From a virus, in the IMG/VR virus record IMGVR_UViG_3300010885_031536, positions 1-36,210 of that record: DNA of 36,210 nucleotides. One strand, written 5' to 3'. This document shows positions 29,898 to 36,210 of the stretch, in pieces. The notes under the pieces were generated by a model. It was not told where the DNA came from. It did no database searches and saw only the letters and a program-made list of their open reading frames with translations. The translations under genes and the position numbers were made by a program. Each line of letters begins with the position of its first letter. The stretch's first letter is position 1.

Positions 29898-31001
29898 ATG
29901 AACAAATTTTGGGATTCAGACATTGGTACATTTGAAAAAAAAGTTTTAATTGTACCAAACTACACTCACTTTGGTGAAGGTAAAAACATTAACGCAGATT
30001 CATTTGTATTAGTAATGAAATCGTTTTTAGATAACACTAATTACGATAATCTACAATTCATAATTCCATATCCTAATGGAAGTATGCTTACTGATTTTAT
30101 GAAATATAAAAATGTAAAACTCATTAATATGGGTAACATTTCTACATTTCCACCATTAATGCGTATTCAATTTCCGGATTCGGCATTTAAGAAGATATTC
30201 TCAGAAGAGGGTATCGATATTATTTGGTCGCATCTACCTGAGTGGACTAATCAACTTTTGATTGTTCGGAGATATAATACCGTTACACAGAAAATTGTAG
30301 GGTATTGTCATTGGTGGGAGATACCCGAAAATGGTGCATATAACCATAATTCATTCTGGACTAATATACAAGGTATGCTCAAAATGGAGACATGTGGTGT
30401 AAACTCACAATGGGTTAAGAATTTAGTTCTTAAAAGAGCTGGTGGATTTCTTAATAATGAACAATTGGATAAATTAGAAAAAATTGTTCAACCTTGGTAT
30501 TTGGGGTGTGATGAATGGGTAGAAGGTGTTGTTAAACCAAAGACTATATTATTCAATCACAGAGCCGATGGTTATACGGGAGCTGAGTGGTTCTTCGAAG
30601 AAATGGATAAGTTATGGGAAAAAAGACAGGATTTCAAAGTTCTTACATCAATTGCAAGTGTTATAAAACCATACACCGAATCAATCAGACATCCTAATAG
30701 GGAACACTATAAAAATAATGTAGGTAGTGCAGATGTTGGTGTTGGGTGTTTTACTAAATATTCCGCTTGGAGTATGAGTACAACCGATGGGTTAAGTATG
30801 AATGTTCCTTACATTTTACCAAAAGGATTATGCTACGAAGAGATGGTGGGTGATAATTACCCATTAATGTATAGTGGTAAGAAAGAATTTGTAAAAACAT
30901 TGGTTGATTATTTGGATGGTAAAATTGAAAGACCTAATACAAAAGAAATAGCAGAAAAACTATATTGGAAACATAGTTTAAAGAATTGGAAAATTGATTA
31001 A
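29898..31001 (+). CDS. GT-B type glycosyltransferase-like protein
   Basis: A 367-residue protein with the two-lobed look of GT-B glycosyltransferases. The N-lobe has KVLIVPNYTHFGEGKNINAD, IIWSHLPEW, VGYCHWWEIPENGAY and CGVNSQWVK, the last being the usual NS-x-x-x hinge. The C-lobe has TILFNHRADGYTGAEWFFEE, a SADVGVGCFTKYSAWSMSTT stretch followed by DGLSMNVPYILPKGLCYEEM, matching the donor-site E-a-x-a-x-G-x-P-x-x region. Targets could be DNA bases, as with T4 glucosyltransferases, or surface sugars. Its place after mom and before DNA polymerase favours DNA modification, but no hydroxymethylase was seen. Start is ATG 29898. Confidence 0.65.
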   Translation: MNKFWDSDIGTFEKKVLIVPNYTHFGEGKNINADSFVLVMKSFLDNTNYDNLQFIIPYPNGSMLTDFMKYKNVKLINMGNISTFPPLMRIQFPDSAFKKIFSEEGIDIIWSHLPEWTNQLLIVRRYNTVTQKIVGYCHWWEIPENGAYNHNSFWTNIQGMLKMETCGVNSQWVKNLVLKRAGGFLNNEQLDKLEKIVQPWYLGCDEWVEGVVKPKTILFNHRADGYTGAEWFFEEMDKLWEKRQDFKVLTSIASVIKPYTESIRHPNREHYKNNVGSADVGVGCFTKYSAWSMSTTDGLSMNVPYILPKGLCYEEMVGDNYPLMYSGKKEFVKTLVDYLDGKIERPNTKEIAEKLYWKHSLKNWKID

Positions 31002-31016
31002 TTTTTAGTATATTTG
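30986..31016 (+). promoter_or_regulatory. Bacteroidota-type promoter for the DruA-like/PolB operon
   Basis: TTG (30986-30988), 20 bases, TATATTTG (31009-31016), overlapping the 3' end of the glycosyltransferase. ATG 31020 is four bases past it, so the mRNA is expected to be leaderless. Confidence 0.75.
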
Positions 31017-31019
31017 TAT

Positions 31020-32252
31020 ATGAAATTTTGGGAAACAGAAGAAGATAGTAAAGCTGAAGAGTTCAATTACGCCGAGATGAAGCAGAAATTCATCGATAAT
31101 ATGGAGTATTTAAAAACAATGTCAGTAGAAGAACAAACTCTATATAAAAAGTGGATAGAGTGGAATGCCGATATGCTGACTAATATGAAACGATTGCCGG
31201 TATTACAATCTCATTATGATTCTTTATGGAAACCCACGGATATTACCGATAGGGATATTACTATTGCCGAAATTCAAGCTTTAGAACCATATGTGGAGAT
31301 AGTAGATGATAATGCGGCTGAAGCAACACGTTGGACTGAGATTCGTAAGTTGATTCACACAATGGAGTTCTCAGCAAATCCAGGCCGTAATGTTAAGTGT
31401 TATGTAAAGGATAGAGTTACTAAAAAGATATTAGGACAGATTTGTTTGGGTTCTGATATTACTTCATTGGGAGTAAGAGATGCATTTATTGGTTGGGTTA
31501 AAGAAGATAAGTTTAAGAAAGGAAAGCTGAATAACACAACTATTGCAACAACATTGGTATCTGTTCAACCATTTGGGTATAACTTCTTAGGTGGTAAGTT
31601 AATTGCGGCATTAGCAACATCTCCTGAAATTAGAGATTATTGGAAGAAGAAATACAATAACATTCTTATCGGAGTTGGGACTACATCATTATATGGTGTA
31701 AATTCTCAGTATAATGGTATTCCGCATTTTAAAACATTGGGTGAAAGTAAAGGTATGATTTCTACTAAACCAGATGATTCAGTATATAACCCATGGCATC
31801 AATGGATAAAAGAAAATCGTTCAGAATGGTATACAAACAATATCACAAATGAACGAATCCGAAATGGTGAGAATATGGGAACTGGCGCAGGTGCGAGTGG
31901 ACCTGTTAGTGGTATTAAACAAAAGATTATCCAATCCATTTTCAAAGAGTTAGGTATTAAAGGTAATGCTTATAATCACGGGTTTGCAAGAGGTGTATAC
32001 TTTGCACAAATGTATGAGAATGGTAATGATTATCTTTGTTCTAAAATAGAAGAAGATGCATTAGTTCTGAAAGATAGATTTAAGCAAGGTAATCAGTATA
32101 GTATTGATTGGTGGAAAAAGAAAGCCATTAAGCGATATGAAACATTATACAATGATAATAGGATAAAGCCAGAAGTTTTATTTTATAGTCCAATAATCGG
32201 AATGAGTTGGGAACAAGCTAAAGAAAGTTACTTAAAGGAGGTAGGACGTTAA
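31020..32252 (+). CDS. DruA-like (DUF4338) protein
   Basis: A 410-residue protein containing a DUF4338-type core, the domain of the Druantia defence protein DruA. Visible elements: RWTEIRKLIHTMEFSANPGR, VKCYVKDRVTKKILGQICLG, RDAFIGWVKEDKFKKGKLNN, QPFGYNFLGGKLIAALATSP, YWKKKYNNILIGVGTTSLYG. The first 90 residues are helical and probably specific. DruA-like proteins are also found outside Druantia, in phages, with unknown function; other Druantia components were not seen. It shares one base with the PolB start (TAATG), so the two are co-translated, which hints at a link to replication. Start ATG 31020 is chosen over TTG 31014, which lies in the -7 element. Confidence 0.7.
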   Translation: MKFWETEEDSKAEEFNYAEMKQKFIDNMEYLKTMSVEEQTLYKKWIEWNADMLTNMKRLPVLQSHYDSLWKPTDITDRDITIAEIQALEPYVEIVDDNAAEATRWTEIRKLIHTMEFSANPGRNVKCYVKDRVTKKILGQICLGSDITSLGVRDAFIGWVKEDKFKKGKLNNTTIATTLVSVQPFGYNFLGGKLIAALATSPEIRDYWKKKYNNILIGVGTTSLYGVNSQYNGIPHFKTLGESKGMISTKPDDSVYNPWHQWIKENRSEWYTNNITNERIRNGENMGTGAGASGPVSGIKQKIIQSIFKELGIKGNAYNHGFARGVYFAQMYENGNDYLCSKIEEDALVLKDRFKQGNQYSIDWWKKKAIKRYETLYNDNRIKPEVLFYSPIIGMSWEQAKESYLKEVGR

Positions 32253-34810
32253 TGGCATATCAAAATATATTTTTAGAAAGAGGTAAGAATACGATTCACG
32301 TATGGGATGATACAACGGGACACTCAACGTTTCCATATAGAAAGTATGCGTATATTAAAGACCCACATGGTGAATATGAATCTATGCATGGTGATAGGTT
32401 AAGAAAGATATCCAGTTGGGAAAAAGAAGATGCTGATGATTTATTTGAATCGGATGTACCGGAAACCACACGAGTTCTGATTGATATGTATAATTCCGAT
32501 ATCCCATCTACCGGTCACATTACTATGACATTTGATATTGAGGTAGAGATGAATTCGGGGTTACCAAGCACATTGGAAGCCGAGAATGAAATAACTACCA
32601 TAGCAGCGCATGATAGTGTTACGAAACAATATGAAGTATTTGTATTGGATTCGGAAAGAAAGATGCGAGATAATAATAAATCGTTCAGTAAAGATGGTAG
32701 AGAAGTAAAGGTGCATGTGTTTGATAATGAAAAGAATCTACTACTTGCATTTCTTAATTACTATGAAGAGATTGGACCGACTATATTAAGTGGCTGGAAT
32801 GTGGATTTCTTTGATATACCATACCTATACAACCGTATGAAGAATGTAGTTGGAGCTAAGAATGCAAAAAGATTATCACCAATTGGACAATCATTCTATT
32901 CACCATATACACAGAAATGGCGTTTTGGTGGTGTGAGTGTATTGGATTACCTTAACTTATATAAGACATACACATATTCATTGGATAGTAGTTATACATT
33001 GAATCATATCGCAACTAAGGAGTTGGGTAGAGGTAAGTTGGAATATGAAGGTAACTTAGATACATTATTCGAAACTGATATTGAAAAGTTTATAGAGTAT
33101 AATATCACCGATGTGGAATTAGTAGTTGCAATGGATGATAAGTTAAAGTTTATAGATTTATGTAGAGCAGTTTGCCACGCTGGATATGTTCCATATGAAG
33201 ATTATGTGTTTTCATCGAAGTGGTTAGAAGGAGCATGTTTGGCATATCTTAAAACCAAAGGGTTAGTTTCGACTAACAAACCAAAGGATAGAAAAGAACG
33301 GATGCAAGCTCTCCGAGATAATAACCAAGAGAAGTTCATTGGTGCATATGTTAAAGAACCGATTGTTGGTAAGTATGATTGGATTTATGATTTGGATTTA
33401 ACATCTCTATATCCATCAATTATTATGACACTTAATATCAGTCCGGAAACAAAGGTTGGTAAGATTCAGAATTGGGATCCAGAGCAATGGATTAAAGGAG
33501 TAGAAACTACATACAAATTGGTGGGTAAAGGTGGTGATACTTACGAATATAACAACAAAGAACTATCCGAAGTAATAAAAGATAGTAACTTAGGTGTTGC
33601 AGCTAATGGAGTTCTTTATACACAAGATAAACCTGGTTTAATCGCAGACATTCTAAACAACTGGTTTGCAACACGTGTTGAGTTTCGTAAGTTGGAAAAA
33701 CAATACGGAGAAGCAGGTGATACGGACAAATATGAGTTCTATGCAAAACGCCAATTAGTTCAGAAGATTCTACTTAACTCAATGTACGGTGTGCTTGGGT
33801 TGCCAGCATTTCGTTATTATGATATTGATAATGCAGAAGCTGTAACAATTACGGGGCAGACTGTAATTAAGAAAACGGCTGAGATGGCTAATCTAAAGTA
33901 TCAAAAGGAATTGAATACTAAGGAAGATTACAATGTGTATATTGATACGGATTCCATTTATATGATGGCAGAACCATTGGTAAAACATAGATATCCGGAA
34001 TACAAAGGATTTGACCAAGAAAGAATGGCAGTTGAAGTTAATGTAATAGCAGATGAAACTCAACTATTTCTAAATAAGTTTTATGATATATTCGCTGAGA
34101 AGTTCTTCTTTATTCCAAAAGAGAAACATCGTTTGGAGATTAAGAAAGAGTATATCAGTAAAGCAGGATTTTGGGTAGCAAAGAAGAGATATGCACAATG
34201 GATGATTCTGAAGAATGGAATTAAGTGTGATAAGATTGATGTTAAAGGACTCGATGTAGTTCGTTCATCTTTCCCAGCAGCATATCAAAAGTTTATGTCT
34301 ACAATGCTAAAAGATATCCTGATGAGTAAATCAAATGAATATATCGATGATGCATTTCTTAAATTTAAGAGAGAGATGGATAGTGTTCCCGTAAATAAAG
34401 TAGCAAAGGGTGGAGCTATTAAGGAGTTAAGTAAATACGATGATGGTACTTGGCGAGTTGGTGGTAAGATTGCATTGTTTGTAGGAGGAACACCGGCGCA
34501 CGTTAAAGCCGGAATAACATATAATAGATTATTACAATTCTATAAATGTCCGTTTAAGTTCGAACCAATTCGGAATGGTGATAAAGTGAAATGGGTATAT
34601 CTTAAAAATAATCCACTTGGTTTAGAAACATTGGCATTTAAGAATTATAATGACCCACCTGAGATTGTTGAGTTCTTAGAACAATATGTTGATAAGGGGG
34701 AATTGTATATGGCTGAGTTAGAAAATAAGATTATTGATTTCTACAAAGCATTAAAATGGGAAAAACCGTCAGAAGAGAAGAAAAATGCAAAGAAATTCTT
34801 TGATTTCTAA
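32252..34810 (+). CDS. 43: Family B DNA polymerase, gp43-like
   Basis: The replicative polymerase. The 3'-5' exonuclease is complete: Exo I FDIEVE (about 94-99), Exo II GWNVDFFDIPYLYNRM and Exo III YNITDVELV. Polymerase motifs: DLDLTSLYPSIIMTLNISPE (motif A), KRQLVQKILLNSMYGVLG (motif B) and YIDTDSIYM (motif C, DTD). The KKRYAQWMI element of the thumb region is present. At 852 residues it is slightly shorter than T4 gp43. The C-terminus KKFFDF is a likely sliding-clamp contact. It overlaps the DruA-like gene by one base and is followed by a promoter and the clamp gene. Confidence 0.95.
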   Translation: MAYQNIFLERGKNTIHVWDDTTGHSTFPYRKYAYIKDPHGEYESMHGDRLRKISSWEKEDADDLFESDVPETTRVLIDMYNSDIPSTGHITMTFDIEVEMNSGLPSTLEAENEITTIAAHDSVTKQYEVFVLDSERKMRDNNKSFSKDGREVKVHVFDNEKNLLLAFLNYYEEIGPTILSGWNVDFFDIPYLYNRMKNVVGAKNAKRLSPIGQSFYSPYTQKWRFGGVSVLDYLNLYKTYTYSLDSSYTLNHIATKELGRGKLEYEGNLDTLFETDIEKFIEYNITDVELVVAMDDKLKFIDLCRAVCHAGYVPYEDYVFSSKWLEGACLAYLKTKGLVSTNKPKDRKERMQALRDNNQEKFIGAYVKEPIVGKYDWIYDLDLTSLYPSIIMTLNISPETKVGKIQNWDPEQWIKGVETTYKLVGKGGDTYEYNNKELSEVIKDSNLGVAANGVLYTQDKPGLIADILNNWFATRVEFRKLEKQYGEAGDTDKYEFYAKRQLVQKILLNSMYGVLGLPAFRYYDIDNAEAVTITGQTVIKKTAEMANLKYQKELNTKEDYNVYIDTDSIYMMAEPLVKHRYPEYKGFDQERMAVEVNVIADETQLFLNKFYDIFAEKFFFIPKEKHRLEIKKEYISKAGFWVAKKRYAQWMILKNGIKCDKIDVKGLDVVRSSFPAAYQKFMSTMLKDILMSKSNEYIDDAFLKFKREMDSVPVNKVAKGGAIKELSKYDDGTWRVGGKIALFVGGTPAHVKAGITYNRLLQFYKCPFKFEPIRNGDKVKWVYLKNNPLGLETLAFKNYNDPPEIVEFLEQYVDKGELYMAELENKIIDFYKALKWEKPSEEKKNAKKFFDF

Positions 34811-34829
34811 AATATTTTTCGTATATTTA
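34800..34829 (+). promoter_or_regulatory. Bacteroidota-type promoter for the sliding-clamp operon
   Basis: TTG (34800-34802), 19 bases, TATATTTA (34822-34829), overlapping the end of the polymerase gene. A 34-base leader ends in CATTAAAAACAATT before ATG 34864. Confidence 0.65.
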
Positions 34830-34863
34830 CACAAATAATTAAAATTTAACATTAAAAACAATT

Positions 34864-35577
34864 ATGAACAAGAACAATTTATTAAGATTTATTCAAAAGT
34901 ATTCACTTGGTGGAGTTATTGAATCGGTAGCATGGAACGCAGAAGGTAATAATCTATCTGTAAGATTTATTTCAGATGATAAAACAATGTTAGGCGAAGT
35001 GGGATTTGATGGATTTACATCTACTCCATTCAACATTGGTATTTACACAACATCTTTATTAAAAAATCTAACAAGCATTTTAGATAATGATTTATCGTTG
35101 GAGGTTGAAACAGTTGGAGGCAAAGCAGCAGTTCTTAAATTAAAATCAGATGAAACAGAATCATCGTATCAATTGGCAGATTTAGGTGTAATTCCATCTG
35201 TTCCAGATTTGAAAACATTACCTGAGTTTAGTGTTAGTATTGATATGAGTGGAGCGTTGATTGATAAGTTTATCAAAGCAAAGGGAGCATTGAGTGATAT
35301 TGATACATTTACGGTATTCACAGAAGGTGGAGATTTGAAGATGGCAATCGGTTATTCAACAATCTCAACAAACAGAGTAACATTTAATGTACAAAAAGCA
35401 TTTGATGGGGTAGTTACACCGATTTCATTCTCAGCAAAATATCTTAAAGAGATTTTAACTGCTAATAAAGAAGCAACATCGGCAATCTTAAAAGTATCTA
35501 AAGATGGATTAGCATATATTGAATTCCAAATTGATGCATTTATTTGTAAATATTATTTAGTAGAGATTTCTAACTAA
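34864..35577 (+). CDS. 45: Sliding clamp, gp45-like
   Basis: A 237-residue processivity clamp (T4 gp45 is 228) that would encircle DNA as a trimer and hold the polymerase. Recognisable parts: the start NNLLRFIQKYSLGGVIESVA, VRFISDDKTMLGEVGFDGF, the strand-rich IYTTSLLKNLTSILDNDLSL, MAIGYSTISTNRVTFNV and the end ISFSAKYLKEILTANKEATS then IEFQIDAFICKYYLVE. Next come a small ORF and the clamp-loader gene, echoing the T4 order 45-44. In T4 the clamp also activates late transcription, which matters for the TATTTATA motif proposed here. Confidence 0.9.
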   Translation: MNKNNLLRFIQKYSLGGVIESVAWNAEGNNLSVRFISDDKTMLGEVGFDGFTSTPFNIGIYTTSLLKNLTSILDNDLSLEVETVGGKAAVLKLKSDETESSYQLADLGVIPSVPDLKTLPEFSVSIDMSGALIDKFIKAKGALSDIDTFTVFTEGGDLKMAIGYSTISTNRVTFNVQKAFDGVVTPISFSAKYLKEILTANKEATSAILKVSKDGLAYIEFQIDAFICKYYLVEISN

Positions 35578-35579
35578 TT

Positions 35580-35876
35580 ATGGAAGATACGCAAATGGAA
35601 TTATTTTCAGAAGCAGAGATGGGAGGAAGCACCGAGCAAATTGAATGGTGCTTCCAATTCTTCAATGCAGAACCTACGATATTTGCATGGACTAAGGAAG
35701 GTACTACACCGACTAATCTTGTTATAGATGTAGAACCATCCGAAGATAAGGGAATATCGTTTCGTAAAGATGGAATGACATTTAGTATCTTTGGTAGACC
35801 CATCACAGAAGAAGGAAAAAAGTTAAGAGATGAATCAAATCAATTAAAGAAAGAGAATACAAATGAGTTATTTTGA
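35580..35876 (+). CDS. 98-residue protein between clamp and clamp loader, with clamp-binding-like ends
   Basis: Unknown family. The N-terminus MEDTQMELFSEAE contains QMELF, close to the bacterial clamp-binding consensus QL(S/D)LF, and the C-terminus ends NTNELF. The middle (WCFQFFNAEPTIFAWTKEGT; GISFRKDGMTFSIFGRPI) looks like a small beta domain. It starts three bases after the clamp stop and overlaps the gp44-like gene by 14 bases, so all three are co-translated. It could be a clamp-associated factor such as a loader subunit or a late-transcription co-activator; this is inference from position and motifs. Confidence 0.6.
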   Translation: MEDTQMELFSEAEMGGSTEQIEWCFQFFNAEPTIFAWTKEGTTPTNLVIDVEPSEDKGISFRKDGMTFSIFGRPITEEGKKLRDESNQLKKENTNELF

Positions 35877-36210
35877 AAATCATAAAGAAGATAGGAATAC
35901 ATTGTGGGTAGAGCACTACCGTCCAAAGGTATTAACTGAGTATGTTGGTAATGAGATTGTTAAGGAAACCATTCAGCAGTATTTGGATTCCAATGATATT
36001 CCTCATCTTCTATTTTATGGTAAGCCGGGAACTGGCAAAACCACACTTGCGAAGCTAATTGTAAACACAATCAAATGTGATTACATGCTTATCAACGCAT
36101 CGGACGAGAATAATGTAGATACGGTTCGTAATAAGGTAAAGAACTTCGCATCATCGGTTGGATTTGCAGGTTTCAAAGTAATCATATTAGATGAGTTTGA
36201 TTATATGACA
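35863..36210 (+). CDS. 44: Clamp loader ATPase subunit, gp44-like (partial, runs off the window)
   Basis: The first 116 codons of an AAA+ clamp loader. NTLWVEHYRPKVLTEYVGNE is the classic clamp-loader/RFC start. Walker A GKPGTGKTT and Walker B VIILDEFDYM are present, with NASDEN and a VRNKVKNFA stretch between them. It would open and load the sliding clamp encoded upstream. The start ATG 35863 overlaps the preceding ORF by 14 bases. The gene continues past position 36210. Confidence 0.92.
   Translation, partial: MSYFENHKEDRNTLWVEHYRPKVLTEYVGNEIVKETIQQYLDSNDIPHLLFYGKPGTGKTTLAKLIVNTIKCDYMLINASDENNVDTVRNKVKNFASSVGFAGFKVIILDEFDYMT

Noticed and set aside
31014-31019. TTG start for the DruA-like gene
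   Set aside because: The TTG belongs to TATATTTG; ATG 31020 is six bases further in frame.
31020-32252. A complete Druantia defence system
   Set aside because: Only the DruA-like protein is present; no large DruE-type helicase or other components are in the window.
1-36210. tRNA genes, CRISPR arrays and insertion sequences
   Set aside because: Intergenic gaps are short and show no cloverleaf, no regular spacer repeats and no transposase-type ORF.

Overview
The window is a stretch of a large, AT-rich, T4-like myovirus genome. Every gene I can support is on the plus strand. Almost no start codon has a Shine-Dalgarno sequence; instead A-rich leaders of the type TTAAAAACAAAAAgttATG recur. At least eight promoters of the form TTG-N19/20-TAnnTTT(G/A) match the Bacteroidota housekeeping promoter. 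Together with a porin whose signal peptide ends in an NAQ-type junction, this points to a Bacteroidota host. The phosphate genes and the B12-dependent ribonucleotide reductase suggest an aquatic setting (inference).

Layout. (1) 1-9702: a GIY-YIG homing endonuclease, then a tail and baseplate block in T4-like order: gp26-like chaperone with a +1-frame downstream ORF, a small protein, tape measure, gp48/54-like tube-baseplate protein, LysM gp53-like protein, large hub protein and a small structural-type ORF. (2) 9741-11597: a reduced family A DNA polymerase-like gene, a 39-residue membrane peptide and a 95-codon ORF with no start codon. (3) 11598-14420: four genes whose N-termini resemble T4 capsid-targeting peptides; the 594-residue protein may carry a nuclease-like domain. 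(4) 14502-16367: small unknown genes, DUF3310 and dCMP deaminase. (5) 16496-23558: replication, recombination and nucleotide genes: gp32-like SSB, UvsX, RNaseH/FEN exonuclease, GroES, a small basic protein, DnaB-type helicase and class II RNR. (6) 23646-26130: a phosphate operon (porin O/P plus PstS) behind a three-repeat Pho-box-like array, followed by thioredoxin. (7) 26168-32252: a small HTH ORF overlapping the first of two tandem Mom-family DNA-modification genes, a 593-residue unknown, a GT-B glycosyltransferase and a DruA-like (DUF4338) protein. (8) 32252-36210: family B DNA polymerase, sliding clamp, a small ORF with clamp-binding-like motifs and the start of the gp44-like clamp loader.

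How it fits together. The replisome genes (SSB, UvsX, FEN, helicase, PolB, clamp, clamp loader) form a T4-type set. dCMP deaminase, RNR and probably thioredoxin supply nucleotides. The porin and PstS would raise host phosphate uptake under host Pho control. The Mom, glycosyltransferase and DruA-like region looks like a DNA-modification or defence/counter-defence island. A second motif, TATTTATA without a -33 TTG, sits upstream of structural and internal-protein genes and may be the late promoter. No tRNA, CRISPR or IS element was seen. All family assignments come from reading motifs, without database searches.
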